From Leptospira chreensis (GTDB lineage Bacteria > Spirochaetota > Leptospiria > Leptospirales > Leptospiraceae), in NCBI RefSeq assembly GCF_016919165.1, contig NZ_JAFFPS010000021.1, forward strand, positions 1 through 64,000: a stretch of 64,000 bases of DNA, read 5' to 3'. A model generated the notes under the pieces. That model saw only the letters and a list, made by a program, of their open reading frames with translations. It ran no database searches and was not told the origin of the DNA. Within the stretch, counting starts at the first letter, position 1. Each line of letters opens with the position of its first letter. Made by a program: the position numbers and the translations under genes. Positions 1 to 9,836 of the stretch are shown piece by piece.

Positions 1-497
1 CATTCCCTCGGTTTTTTCTCGCTAGAATTGTCTTGGAGTCACGCTACTGTGTATGTTGTAAAAGATCTTAATTAGCATTCGAATCAGTTCCCTTCCGGGC
101 TTAACTCAATCACCGTTTCACCATCATTGGGAATGTACACCCCAAGTCAAACCCATTTTATAAAAATTATCCAGATTTATGAGACAATTTGCGTTTTTTT
201 TACGAAGAAAGACTCAATGGCAAAGTAGGAAAAGGGAGGGAAATCCAGAACGGAAAACAATTTTTATGTCTCCTAAGCAACGCAACAAGGACGAGTGAAC
301 GAAAACATAGCGTCCGTTATATGCCCCCCCCAACAACACTCGAATGCAAATTGAATATAGTTCATAACCAAACATAAAGTCTGCGATGGAATAAAAAACA
401 AACTAGCGTCCGCTAACAATAAACCATCGCCCGGTTTTTAACATTAACTACAAAAGACGTTGACTCAAACATTCGTTATATTCAGTTTTACTTATCC
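1..497. other. Non-coding left edge with a repeated 12-mer
   Basis: No convincing gene is visible. A 62-codon open frame at 189-377 has no hydrophobic pattern, no recognisable motif and no ribosome-binding site, so I leave it out. The stretch is AT-rich and contains a near-identical 12-mer, tagcgtccgtta at 308-319 and tagcgtccgcta at 404-415, in the same orientation about 96 bases apart. The octamer cgttatat occurs near the first copy (315-322) and again at about 474. A run of eight C lies at about 323-331. The region presumably carries the promoter of the subtilase gene starting at 498, but I cannot place a -10/-35 pair with confidence. Confidence 0.5.
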
Positions 498-2894
498 ATG
501 CGAACAACAAAGATAATTCAAAAAACAATAATATTCTTATTAATCGTAATTTCATCTATCATTACGATAGATTGTAACAAAAAATCATCCAACAATGATG
601 GCTTATTCACGTCCTTATTTTACATAACTCCTCCGACAAACTCGCCTGAAGAAAATAAGGATCCTATCCGGGCGGGAGGAGAAATCCAAGCAAGTATCGT
701 AGCAGAAAAAATAAAGTCAGGAGAATACCAAATCAATCCAAGTGGCGCGCAGGTTGGTAAAGTGGCAATCATTGGCTCGTATACCAATTTACCTGATACA
801 AATTCAATTTACGGAAACTCATCGCCTTTGATCGGGAAAATCACTCCAAACAAACGGGAGGTCAATATCAAAAATATGATCTTCACTTCGGAAGATGAAT
901 TAGAGATCGAAACTGGATTTATTCCAAACAAAGTTGATCTTCTCATGTTTGGAAACCAAGCCCCAGGAATTGCTTCATTACCCCAAATACCTAGCGGAAG
1001 ATACAAATCAATCAAATTGATTTTAGATTCTAACCAAGGGAAAGTTGATGTGAATGGTAATTCTTTTGGATTCCATTTATCTACGGGAGCAACCATTGAG
1101 ATGTTAGGTAGTTTTGAAATACTAACAGGCCTTACTACGATTCTAAAAATCAATTTCGACTTAAGTCAGTTACGATATATTAGTTCTGGAAATGAATTCT
1201 CTCTACCAAATCAAATCGCAGAGATCACTAAGGCAACATTTGAGCTGCCCTACACTCCTGGAATCCTAATCCTGAAACTGAAACTGAAAAACCCGATCGC
1301 AGACTTTGATTCCAAGAAAGTGGGAATCAAAGAAATTGATCTTATCTTAGAAAAATATTCGGTTCTCAGCATTTTGCCATTTATTTCAGATACAACCAAT
1401 GTAGATTCAGAAACAGCCCAACTCGTTGGCCTAGACCGAACCTACTTCCTTCTTTTTGAAGCAAAAGTAGATTTGCTTCAAGTCAACTTTGCCCTAGCAA
1501 ACATACCAGAGATTGAATCGATAACAACGAATACAAAATCGCAAGTAGATGCCGTTCCGAACGATCCAGATGCTGATAAAAACTGTTTCTTTTGCAATAA
1601 ATTCCAAGTTAACTATTTAACAGCTATTAATGCCTATAACGGCTGGAATATCACAACAGGTTCACCGGGAGTAAAAATTGCAGTGATCGATTCGGGGATT
1701 GATGATACGCATCCTGACTTAACAGGAAAGATCATTCAAAACCGATCCTTTGAACCTGCCACCTGCTATCACTGGGGAATCTTTCCATACGAATGTGTCA
1801 CTCATTCGGCTATATCCAGGCCTTTATTCAATGGGGAAAATGGTTGGGATCATGGAACTCATGTCGCAGGAACCATTGGAGCTGCCACCAATAATGGAAT
1901 CGGTGTTGCTGGGATCACTTGGTCAAATCCAATTATCTCCATCAATGTTTTCTATCCGGATATTCTAAACCAGGCAACATCCACTGATCGTTTAATCGCA
2001 TATGGTATTCTTGATGCTGTAAATGCTGGAGCCAAAGTTATTAACATGAGCCTAGGTGGCTATGGCTACGAATACTGCCAATGGGGATGCCTCGTAAGAG
2101 CCCTGACGCATTCATTAGAGAAAGATGCTGTTCGCTATGCTGAGGCCAAACGCGTAGTTGTTGTTGCAGCGGCAGGGAATCATGGTAAAAGGTTTTCTGG
2201 CTATCCCGGAACTGCAGAATCTCAAGCTTTTTATCCTGCTTCATTTAATGAAGTGATTTCAGTAGGAAACTTAGATTCCTCATCTTCTTTTACGAGCAAA
2301 TTTTATAATTCCAATTTTGGAAAAGTAGATATAGCGGCACCAGGTACAGATATTTTGTCTACATCCACGAATGGTATTTATTTATTCAAAACGGGAACGT
2401 CGATGGCAGCCCCAATGGTTTCTGGCCTTGCGGCTCTAATCCTTTCTGTTGATTCCAATTACCATCCCAAAGATATTTTAAGAGCTATGTGTAGTCAGGC
2501 GAAACCATTAACGCAAACCGGAAATCCTGCAACCGATAGAGAATACTTTGGATGCGGACGAATCAATATCGGTGCGACACTCACCGCCTTAGTCCCTCCA
2601 CCACAAAGACCGAATATCATTGCAGACTGTGGTGCCATTGACCAAATTCATTGTCCTGCCGGTCGTTGGTTTTTGCCTTGGGACTTTCAGTTTGTTGCTA
2701 CAGGAGGAACACCACCTTACTACTGGACATACGAAGGTGGTCTACCGACTCACTCTTGGTTGGATTCAAATTCAGGACTTCTCATTGGTGGGGCAACTGG
2801 ATGGTTTGGACCAGGGTGGACATTCCTATTAAGGGTCACAGATTCTGCCGGCCAAACGGATTCTCGTAGTTTCTATTTTGCATCGGGACTATAA
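498..2894 (+). CDS. Subtilisin-like (S8) serine protease lipoprotein
   Basis: A predicted exported S8 peptidase of 798 residues. Residues 1-25 form a signal peptide ending in a lipobox-like sequence before Cys26, so it is probably lipid-anchored. Residues about 60-240 resemble the DUF4382-type beta domain found in other lipoproteins. The protease domain spans about 370-700 with the full catalytic set: Asp398 in VIDSG, His452 in HGTHVAGT, oxyanion Asn561 in AAGNHG and Ser635 in GTSMAAP. Residues about 705-795 look like a small Ig-type domain (GGTPPYYW, RVTDSAGQ). No Shine-Dalgarno is obvious at the ATG. The gene stands alone and is followed by a hairpin terminator. The substrate is unknown; family identification is firm. 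Confidence 0.93.
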   Translation: MRTTKIIQKTIIFLLIVISSIITIDCNKKSSNNDGLFTSLFYITPPTNSPEENKDPIRAGGEIQASIVAEKIKSGEYQINPSGAQVGKVAIIGSYTNLPDTNSIYGNSSPLIGKITPNKREVNIKNMIFTSEDELEIETGFIPNKVDLLMFGNQAPGIASLPQIPSGRYKSIKLILDSNQGKVDVNGNSFGFHLSTGATIEMLGSFEILTGLTTILKINFDLSQLRYISSGNEFSLPNQIAEITKATFELPYTPGILILKLKLKNPIADFDSKKVGIKEIDLILEKYSVLSILPFISDTTNVDSETAQLVGLDRTYFLLFEAKVDLLQVNFALANIPEIESITTNTKSQVDAVPNDPDADKNCFFCNKFQVNYLTAINAYNGWNITTGSPGVKIAVIDSGIDDTHPDLTGKIIQNRSFEPATCYHWGIFPYECVTHSAISRPLFNGENGWDHGTHVAGTIGAATNNGIGVAGITWSNPIISINVFYPDILNQATSTDRLIAYGILDAVNAGAKVINMSLGGYGYEYCQWGCLVRALTHSLEKDAVRYAEAKRVVVVAAAGNHGKRFSGYPGTAESQAFYPASFNEVISVGNLDSSSSFTSKFYNSNFGKVDIAAPGTDILSTSTNGIYLFKTGTSMAAPMVSGLAALILSVDSNYHPKDILRAMCSQAKPLTQTGNPATDREYFGCGRINIGATLTALVPPPQRPNIIADCGAIDQIHCPAGRWFLPWDFQFVATGGTPPYYWTYEGGLPTHSWLDSNSGLLIGGATGWFGPGWTFLLRVTDSAGQTDSRSFYFASGL

Positions 2895-2970
2895 ACAGAG
2901 ATGGAATTAAAGGAAATGACTTTGTTATTCTATCGGTAAAATAATCGGTCTATCGAATCGAATCAGACAC

Positions 2971-3011
2971 AACCTTCGTTTTTTAAAAGAAAACGAAGGT
3001 TTCTATTTTTC
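2971..3011 (+). terminator. Rho-independent terminator after the subtilase gene
   Basis: A 12-bp perfect stem (2971-2982 with 2990-3001, arms AACCTTCGTTTT and AAAACGAAGGTT) with a 7-base loop is followed on the plus strand by TCTATTTTTC. It lies between the subtilase gene and the convergent chemoreceptor gene. The U-rich side is on the plus strand; the same hairpin may also slow transcription from the other direction. Confidence 0.75.
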
Positions 3012-3021
3012 AAAAAGTAGC

Positions 3022-4782
3022 TCAAATCTTAAACTTACCGATTTCTTGATTTAAATCTTTTGCAAGCTCACTCAATCGATTCGCAGCTTCTTTTACAGCC
3101 GATACTTCGGACAATTGAGAAACCGAGGAAATCGAAACTTCTTTTGTATTTTCATTAATAATGTTAGTTAGCTCAATCAATTGAACTGTGTTTGCATTGA
3201 GTTCTTCAGTACTAGCAGATATTTCTTCTGTAGTCGAGGAAACACCATGGATTTCATCATTGACTTTCTTAATTGCAGAGATAATCAACTGAAAGGTATT
3301 TCCGACAACATTCACCATCTCTACTCCAACTCCCACATCCTGATTTCCTTTTTCCATCATCTGAATGGAATCAAGTGTGTTTTTTTGGATTTCATCGATG
3401 ATTACCGAAATTTGTCTAGTTGCCCTTTCGGATCGTTCTGCTAATTTTCTGACTTCATCGGCAACAACAGCAAAACCTTTTCCTTCCTCTCCTGCTCTCG
3501 CTGCTTCTATTGCTGCATTCAGAGCAAGTAGATTCGTTTGGCTTGCAATCTGATTGATCGTTTCAACGATTTGTCCAATGGCTTTCGAGTTTGCTCCAAG
3601 CGTATTGATACTTGAAGAAATTCCATTCACTGAGGAATTGATGATCTCCATCTGATGAATCGTTTTTCTTACGATGTCTTGACCTTCTTCTACTTTTTCC
3701 AAAACACCATTTGACAATTCCGAAACCACATAAGTGGCCTCTGCAATTTTTGTGATCGCAAGAGTGTTTTCTTCAACTGCAGATTTATTTTCAGAAAAAG
3801 CTTCCAATTGGATATTTGAATTACTTCGCACTTGGGTCATTGATTCTGAAATCGTAGCAGCTACATTAGCAGAGCCATTCGCACTCTCGATCAACTGATC
3901 TGCTGATTTTAGAACTTCACGCGAGGATTGTGAAACAACCTGAATCATAGTTCGCAAACTATTTGTCATTTGATCAAAATCAGTAAGCAGTGATCCAATC
4001 TCATCTCTATATACATTGGTTGACTTTGAAGTCAAATCACCTTCTCTCGCTTTTCCAATTAATGACTTCACCTGAGCAATTTTCCGTGCGAAGATAGCGG
4101 CAAAGAAATAGGAAAATACTAATGAGATGATGGACGCAAATATAGCACCGAATAGAAATAAATAGGAAAGTGATTTAAGACGCTCTTCATAAAAAATAGT
4201 TTCTCTACCGCCAGAACCAACAATCCAATCCCAAGGTTCGTAATAGATCTGATAAGCAATCCAAGAATGAGTCGGTTCCTTCCCCTCTTGCCATAATTCA
4301 TAAACTATTTTTCCTGTTCTTTCCTTATTTGACCAAGTGTCTCTTACGGTATATTTTCCATCTACCTGGTAATCCCAAAGATTAACTCCTTCAATGTTGA
4401 AAGGGTTCATTGTAAAAACACCATTCGGTTGAGATGCCCAAACCCTCATATCCAATTTGGCGGACATTTTTCCTTTAGACAAATCGCGAACCCCATCAGG
4501 GCCTTTAGGACCCAAAATATATATCCTGGCTCTTTCTTTGGCATCCTCTAAATTTATTTTTCCGGCCTTCACATCCTCATTTAACAAATCAATGACTGCT
4601 ACTGAATCAGTTGCTAAGGTTTTAAACAACTCTGCACCAAGATTTATGATTTGGCCTTTAGCAGATTGGTAGACGAGATAAAAAATTGGGCCTAGTACTA
4701 AATTGAGAACTAAAAAAATAAAGATCATCAACTGAGTACGGATGTTAAAAGAAAAGAGTCTATGAAGAGCTTGTTTGATCAT
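3022..4782 (-). CDS. Methyl-accepting chemotaxis protein with periplasmic Cache sensor
   Basis: A 586-residue chemoreceptor. A transmembrane helix at about 17-40 is followed by a periplasmic single-Cache-type domain (about 41-200, with the WDWIVGSGG end motif), a second transmembrane helix at 206-232, a HAMP region (about 233-284) and a long cytoplasmic coiled coil. The conserved signalling tip [20 protein letters not shown] lies near 415-434 and would contact CheA/CheW. I chose the ATG at 4782; an in-frame TTG at 4815 would add 11 residues, and neither has a strong Shine-Dalgarno. No che genes are adjacent, so it probably joins an array encoded elsewhere. The ligand is unknown; the Cache fold commonly binds small organic acids or amino acids. 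Confidence 0.92.
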   Translation of the reverse strand: MIKQALHRLFSFNIRTQLMIFIFLVLNLVLGPIFYLVYQSAKGQIINLGAELFKTLATDSVAVIDLLNEDVKAGKINLEDAKERARIYILGPKGPDGVRDLSKGKMSAKLDMRVWASQPNGVFTMNPFNIEGVNLWDYQVDGKYTVRDTWSNKERTGKIVYELWQEGKEPTHSWIAYQIYYEPWDWIVGSGGRETIFYEERLKSLSYLFLFGAIFASIISLVFSYFFAAIFARKIAQVKSLIGKAREGDLTSKSTNVYRDEIGSLLTDFDQMTNSLRTMIQVVSQSSREVLKSADQLIESANGSANVAATISESMTQVRSNSNIQLEAFSENKSAVEENTLAITKIAEATYVVSELSNGVLEKVEEGQDIVRKTIHQMEIINSSVNGISSSINTLGANSKAIGQIVETINQIASQTNLLALNAAIEAARAGEEGKGFAVVADEVRKLAERSERATRQISVIIDEIQKNTLDSIQMMEKGNQDVGVGVEMVNVVGNTFQLIISAIKKVNDEIHGVSSTTEEISASTEELNANTVQLIELTNIINENTKEVSISSVSQLSEVSAVKEAANRLSELAKDLNQEIGKFKI

Positions 4783-5085
4783 ATTTTTGAATGTTATCGT
4801 TTGATTTAAGAACAAACAATAAGACAGCTTGGAATGAAAGTAATTTTTTGAGGATCTCCGTTTTTAGTAGTCCACGGAAAAATCCCAACTTTCAACTCTT
4901 AACAAATCCGATGAAAAACGCAATATATCTAGAATCTTTTACAAATAAAAGATTTACTAGCATACATTCTTCCATTCCTAGATTAGGAGACATAGATTCT
5001 ATGCAGAGGTCAAAATCCAACGCCAATTCCTCAGAAATAGCAACAATTCAAATTCTTTTGCAATGATCCGTTGTATCGGATGGTT
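4783..5085. other. Intergenic region between two chemoreceptor genes
   Basis: No gene is supported in this 303-base gap. It contains one perfect 9-bp inverted repeat at 4933-4954 (AATCTTTTA, loop caaa, TAAAAGATT). Reading in the minus direction it lies downstream of the second chemoreceptor gene, so it could be a weak terminator or an operator for the next gene; no long U tract follows it. Confidence 0.4.
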
Positions 5086-6867
5086 TCAAAACCGAAACCT
5101 GGAGACAATCCTTTCCATAGAATCAGATACCTTTTGCAAACGATTGGCTTCTTCGGAAATTTCGCCAAAAGTTGTGGAGATTTTGGAATGATTTTCCCAT
5201 AACTCTTGTAAGTTGGTATTGGATTCTTCGGTATAACCTGTTTGTAATTTCATCTCCGAAGTGATTTGTTCTGCATCGCGTTGGAACTCACCCACAAGAT
5301 CTTTTAAGGATTTTACATTTTCGGAACTGGTTTCACTGGTGCGACCAAACATCTGAACCACTTTTGATATCTCTTCAAATTTTGATTTTACATCTTCATT
5401 GGTAGAAATGATTTCTTTCATGGATTCCAAACTTTCTTTGGAGGCCACTTGGGATAACTTCACCACTCGTTTGATGTCTTCAATATTTTTTGCCGTTTCA
5501 TCGGCAAGGCGAGAGACTTCGCCTGCAACCACAGCAAAACCTCGCCCCATAGACCCTGCCCTTGCCGCTTCAATGGATGCATTCAGAGAAAGTAAATTCA
5601 CACGATCAGAAATATCTTCGACTATGGAGATCGTAGCTTTGATATCTTCACTCATTTGGTTCATCACTTCTACCTTTTCATAGGCAGATTGGATGGCATC
5701 CTTTGCCACCTGCACAGTACCAATCGAATGGACCGTGTTCTTTGCCAAATCCTCCGCTTTGATAGAAAGGTTTGTCATCTCATCAGTGACACGAGTGAGT
5801 TCTGTGGCCAAAAAATTGGTTTTATCTTTTTGCGAAAGTACACGTTCGTAGGTTGCTCGTGAAAGGCTTTGGATTTGGTTTACGGATTCTAAAGTAGAAT
5901 CGAGTTTGTTTTTTTCTGAACTGACCTGAGAATCAATCACTCCACCTTTATCCAAAATTAACTTGGAAGTGGCTAAAAGAGATACTGCTTCATCCTTTGC
6001 TGTTCGAAAGTATTGGCGTAAGGACTCCATAAATAAATTCAATTTGGTGATCGTATGACTTAAGTTTGTTGCAGAAAGTTGGGGGATGGTCTCCGAAAGT
6101 TCCCCCTTGGATAACTTTTCAATGGAATGGTTTAGGTTATCAATATCTTCTTTTAAAGATTTACTTCCGACATAAGCCGCATAAATGATGATCACAACCA
6201 TCATGATAAAAACAATGGGCATTTGATAAAACCAATAAGGAGATCGAAACTCTGTTAATAGAATCAAGAACAAATAATAACCAAAAGTTAACATCGGTAA
6301 AAGTGCCACGGCAATCATTGTAAATAGATTTCTTTGGAATACACCAAAGATACGAATCTTGGTTTCATCTAAAAGAACAGTAGATAACTCTTTGGCCTTA
6401 AGTACAGGGCTCAAATACACTTCTGTTTGAAAATAAAAGGCCAAATAGATGATGGGTAGAAGCATTACACAGGCATAAGGAAGCGCCAGAATTTCTATCC
6501 AAGGAAGCCCAAGTAGAGTTACTGCCATAAAAGAAAATCCAAAAATAGAAACTGTCCAACGAATGAGGATCACTCGACCCTCCCAATGCGGATGTTCTAA
6601 AAGTCCTTTCTTTAAACCTTCCCGTGTTTTAAGATCTGTGTCTTTCGAGTAGGCTAACAATCGTTTGAGCCGTCGATTTCTAAGGCCAACACCGATCACC
6701 AAGGGGACTAGGGAAAGGAGAGTTCCTAAGATTCCTAATTGAATGAGGGTCTCTGTATCAAAACGTGAGGCAAACAGGCAAAAGTTAATAAAATAAGGAA
6801 AAATGAGTAAGTATAAGGGAGCTTCAATAGCAACTGTCAACTTCCTGATGAGTAAATTCTGATTCAT
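5086..6867 (-). CDS. Methyl-accepting chemotaxis protein with multi-helix membrane sensor
   Basis: A 593-residue chemoreceptor without a large periplasmic domain. About six hydrophobic helices occupy residues 12-34, 41-60, 100-120, 126-146, 184-205 and 213-233. A HAMP-like segment follows, then the coiled-coil signalling domain with the tip motif [21 protein letters not shown] and the GFAVVAGEV segment. Signals could be sensed within the membrane, but this is inference. I chose the ATG at 6867; an in-frame TTG at 6897 is possible but has no Shine-Dalgarno. It lies on the same strand as the preceding chemoreceptor but is separated by 300 bases, so separate transcription is likely. Confidence 0.88.
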   Translation of the reverse strand: MNQNLLIRKLTVAIEAPLYLLIFPYFINFCLFASRFDTETLIQLGILGTLLSLVPLVIGVGLRNRRLKRLLAYSKDTDLKTREGLKKGLLEHPHWEGRVILIRWTVSIFGFSFMAVTLLGLPWIEILALPYACVMLLPIIYLAFYFQTEVYLSPVLKAKELSTVLLDETKIRIFGVFQRNLFTMIAVALLPMLTFGYYLFLILLTEFRSPYWFYQMPIVFIMMVVIIIYAAYVGSKSLKEDIDNLNHSIEKLSKGELSETIPQLSATNLSHTITKLNLFMESLRQYFRTAKDEAVSLLATSKLILDKGGVIDSQVSSEKNKLDSTLESVNQIQSLSRATYERVLSQKDKTNFLATELTRVTDEMTNLSIKAEDLAKNTVHSIGTVQVAKDAIQSAYEKVEVMNQMSEDIKATISIVEDISDRVNLLSLNASIEAARAGSMGRGFAVVAGEVSRLADETAKNIEDIKRVVKLSQVASKESLESMKEIISTNEDVKSKFEEISKVVQMFGRTSETSSENVKSLKDLVGEFQRDAEQITSEMKLQTGYTEESNTNLQELWENHSKISTTFGEISEEANRLQKVSDSMERIVSRFRF

Positions 6868-7014
6868 TCGCTTGTGATCCGCCGTCTCGTTTGTCAATAG
6901 TTTAGAAAATCGGAAGAGACTTCATCTACTTTAGTTAATTTTTTTCCCAAGGGAACAAACGCCCGCAAGCGTTCAGGATTCGAAAATCAGGAGTATCCTA
7001 ATCATTAGGAAAAA

Positions 7015-8211
7015 TCAAGCAGACTTGAGTTCTAGAATGGAAATTTCAGAAGGTGCACCCAGCCGAAATGGAGGGCCCCAATACCCAGTCCCCCGACTAA
7101 CATATATTAGCGAATTTTTATACTTATGAAGGCCAGAGACAAACTTCTGTGCAAAATAAATCAGCAAATTTCCAGGAAAAAATTGGCCTCCGTGCGTATG
7201 TCCTGAAATTTGTAATTGGAACCCGGCATCACTTGCTTCGTAAATACTATTGGGTTGGTGTGCGAGTAGAATTTTATAATCACAATTTTCTCCTCCTTCC
7301 ATAGCTCGCTTAGGATTTGTTTGGTGGGACTTGATGATACTGCCTGCATTTAGATCAGTCACGCCAGCCATAAGTAATTTGGCTTTGCCCACATTTAAAA
7401 TTTGATTTTGATTGAGTAAAATATGGACACCTAAGTTTTGAATCTCCGGTAACCAAGAAAGAACTCCCGAATAGTATTCATGATTTCCTGTTACATAAAA
7501 TGTTCCATACTTCGACTGAATGTCAGCCAAAGGTTTGAGATGGTGTTTGAGAGTGGAGGCAGGTCCATCTACCAAATCTCCAGTGATCACAACTGCATCC
7601 GGCTTTTGCAGATTGATCCGTTTTACAACTCGTCTTAAAAATTTTTCTTTGATCGTAGGACCAATGTGTACATCTGAGATTTGTACAATTTTAAAGCCTT
7701 GTAAATCGGGATGTAGATCATTCACGGGTATGGTAACTCGTTTGTATAAGAGGCGAACATGAGCGTTGAAAAACCCAAGAGAACTCAGGGCGGTCGCGGC
7801 CACTATGGTAGAAAAAGCCAAACTAAAGTTTTTGACTTCGGTCACTCCGTCCAGAGGAAATCCAAAATGAATCAAACTGGAAAATAAAATTTGCGAATAA
7901 TGCGTAACAATCCCGAGATCAACCCAACGTAAAAAATCCATAAGAAGGACCAAAGTGAAGAGGATGGAAAAAAATCCGAAGTTAGTGAAAGTGACATAGG
8001 CAAAAAAGGTCTGAGTTTTTTCCCGTTTTGAGGTTCGACTCAAAACATAAGTCAGTGGAACGAGCAAAACAAGAGCCCCAATCCCTAGTAAAATCATTGT
8101 TACGACCGGCCCATTCAGTGAAAGTCCTGAAATCAAACGAAAGGTAGAATAATAATAGATAAATCCAAGTAAGGATGTCAGAACGGACAAAAATAGGAAG
8201 AATGCTTTCAA
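7015..8211 (-). CDS. Membrane-anchored calcineurin-like metallophosphoesterase
   Basis: A 398-residue protein with four hydrophobic helices in the first 145 residues, followed by a calcineurin-like phosphoesterase domain (about 170-395). The metal-binding motifs are complete: Asp180-x-His182 (SDVHIG), GD at 211-212, GNHE at 242-245, His318 and GHTH at 337-340. It resembles the YkuE/YaeI family, some members of which hydrolyse UDP-diacylglucosamine or act at the envelope; the substrate here is unknown. The start is a TTG with an AGGG motif about 8 bases upstream. It is divergent from mqo, sharing a 70-base promoter region. Confidence 0.9.
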   Translation of the reverse strand: MKAFFLFLSVLTSLLGFIYYYSTFRLISGLSLNGPVVTMILLGIGALVLLVPLTYVLSRTSKREKTQTFFAYVTFTNFGFFSILFTLVLLMDFLRWVDLGIVTHYSQILFSSLIHFGFPLDGVTEVKNFSLAFSTIVAATALSSLGFFNAHVRLLYKRVTIPVNDLHPDLQGFKIVQISDVHIGPTIKEKFLRRVVKRINLQKPDAVVITGDLVDGPASTLKHHLKPLADIQSKYGTFYVTGNHEYYSGVLSWLPEIQNLGVHILLNQNQILNVGKAKLLMAGVTDLNAGSIIKSHQTNPKRAMEGGENCDYKILLAHQPNSIYEASDAGFQLQISGHTHGGQFFPGNLLIYFAQKFVSGLHKYKNSLIYVSRGTGYWGPPFRLGAPSEISILELKSA

Positions 8212-8281
8212 TTAAGTTACCCTAGTCTTTGGACAGAATGGGAATCACGAAAGTTGTCAATAAATAGCCAGAAGGTAGAGG

Positions 8282-9805
8282 ATGAAAGAAAAAGATACAG
8301 TTAGAACGAAGTCCGATGTGATACTGATTGGTGCCGGAATTATGAGTGCCACCCTAGGAGTTCTTTTGAAAGAACTCGCACCCCACCTAACAATCACTGT
8401 ATTGGAAAGGTTAGACGCGGCAGCACGCGAAAGTTCCAATGCTTGGAACAATGCAGGTACCGGACATTCTGCATTCTGCGAATTAAACTATACCATTGAA
8501 AACGAAGATGGTTCCATCCAAACCAAAAAAGCCCTCCAAATTGCAGAGTGGTATGAAATTTCCAAAGAATTTTGGGCCTACCTTGTTGGCACCAAACGAA
8601 TCATAGATGCCGATGAATTCATTCATTCCGTTCCTCATTATAGTTTTGTTTGGGGAGAAGAAAATGTTTCCTTTCTCCGCAAACGTTTTGAGGCCTTAAA
8701 AAAATATGAACTTTTTAAGGATTTAGTTTATACAGAAGACGAATCCACCCTAACCGAATGGCTTCCCCTTGTGATGAAAGGTAGGGACAACGCAGAACCA
8801 ATTGCCGCAACCAAAATGGAATTAGGAACCGATGTTAACTTTGGAAGTCTCACTCGCTCCATGTTTCGGTATTTGGAAAGTTTTCCCGATGTGCACGTCC
8901 ATTACTTTGAAGATGTGAAAGATTTGGAACGTAGTGAGAATGGATTTTGGCACCTAACTTCAAATAATATCCAAACTCACGAAAAGGAACACCATGAAGC
9001 CAAATTTGTATTTATTGGCGCTGGTGGGGGAAGCCTTCCCCTCTTAGAAAAATCTGATATTCCTGAGGCAGCGGGATTCGGTGGATTTCCAGTGAGTGGT
9101 CAATGGTTACGATGTCGCAATCGAGATGTGATCAAACAACATTTTGCAAAAGTATATGGGAAGGCCAATGTTGGTTCCCCTCCTATGTCTGTTCCTCATT
9201 TGGATACAAGGATCATTGAAGGAAAAAAAGAATTATTATTTGGACCTTACGCTGGTTTTACGACCAAATTCTTAAAAAAAGGATCGTATCTAGATTTAGT
9301 GAAGTCTTTGGAATTTGATAATATTTTTCCTATGTTGTCAGCCGGAATGCACAACCTTCCTTTAACAAAATATCTAATCAGTCAAGCCATGCAGTCACAT
9401 GAAGATCGGATTGAAGCTCTAAAAGAATACTTTCCAGAAGTAAAATCAGAAGACTGGGAATTGGTAGTGGCAGGCCAAAGAGTACAAGTCATCAAAAAAG
9501 ATGAAGAAGAAGGTGGAGTTCTAGAATTTGGAACCGAAGTTGTTTCCGCAAAAGATGGATCCCTTGCAGCCCTACTCGGAGCTAGTCCCGGCGCCTCCAC
9601 ATCTGTTTCCATTATGTTAGAAGTATTGGCAGATTGTTTTCCCAAAGAAATGCAATCACCCGAATGGAAAACAAAATTAAAAACAATGATTCCTAGTTTT
9701 GGTGAATCCATGAAAGAGAATCCAGAAATTTGTATAACAAGCCGTAGACAAACAGAACAACTTTTGGAACTAAACCAAGGAACAAGCGTTAGCGCCAAGG
9801 TTTAA
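8282..9805 (+). CDS. mqo: Malate:quinone oxidoreductase
   Basis: A 507-residue FAD-dependent enzyme that oxidises malate to oxaloacetate and passes electrons to the quinone pool at the inner membrane. The N-terminal dinucleotide-binding motif GAGIMSATLG, the downstream ESSNAWNNAGTGHSA block, and the C-terminal VVSAKDGSLAALLGASPGAS region are characteristic of the Mqo family, and the length is typical. The ATG is preceded by AAGG at good spacing. It functionally complements citrate synthase and 2-oxoglutarate dehydrogenase encoded later in the window, consistent with an oxidative TCA cycle. It stands alone and converges on the OmpA-like gene with only a 31-base gap. Confidence 0.97.
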   Translation: MKEKDTVRTKSDVILIGAGIMSATLGVLLKELAPHLTITVLERLDAAARESSNAWNNAGTGHSAFCELNYTIENEDGSIQTKKALQIAEWYEISKEFWAYLVGTKRIIDADEFIHSVPHYSFVWGEENVSFLRKRFEALKKYELFKDLVYTEDESTLTEWLPLVMKGRDNAEPIAATKMELGTDVNFGSLTRSMFRYLESFPDVHVHYFEDVKDLERSENGFWHLTSNNIQTHEKEHHEAKFVFIGAGGGSLPLLEKSDIPEAAGFGGFPVSGQWLRCRNRDVIKQHFAKVYGKANVGSPPMSVPHLDTRIIEGKKELLFGPYAGFTTKFLKKGSYLDLVKSLEFDNIFPMLSAGMHNLPLTKYLISQAMQSHEDRIEALKEYFPEVKSEDWELVVAGQRVQVIKKDEEEGGVLEFGTEVVSAKDGSLAALLGASPGASTSVSIMLEVLADCFPKEMQSPEWKTKLKTMIPSFGESMKENPEICITSRRQTEQLLELNQGTSVSAKV

Positions 9806-9836
9806 GTTGGTTCAAAAGGATTGGGCTTTAGAAAAA

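Noticed and set aside
189..377. 62-codon plus-strand open frame at the left edge
   Set aside because: No ribosome site, no hydrophobic or motif pattern, and it overlaps a repeated sequence; treated as non-coding.
6996..7010. 15-base palindrome TCCTAATCATTAGGA after the metallophosphoesterase gene
   Set aside because: No U tract and too short to name a function; it may be a weak terminator but the evidence is not enough.
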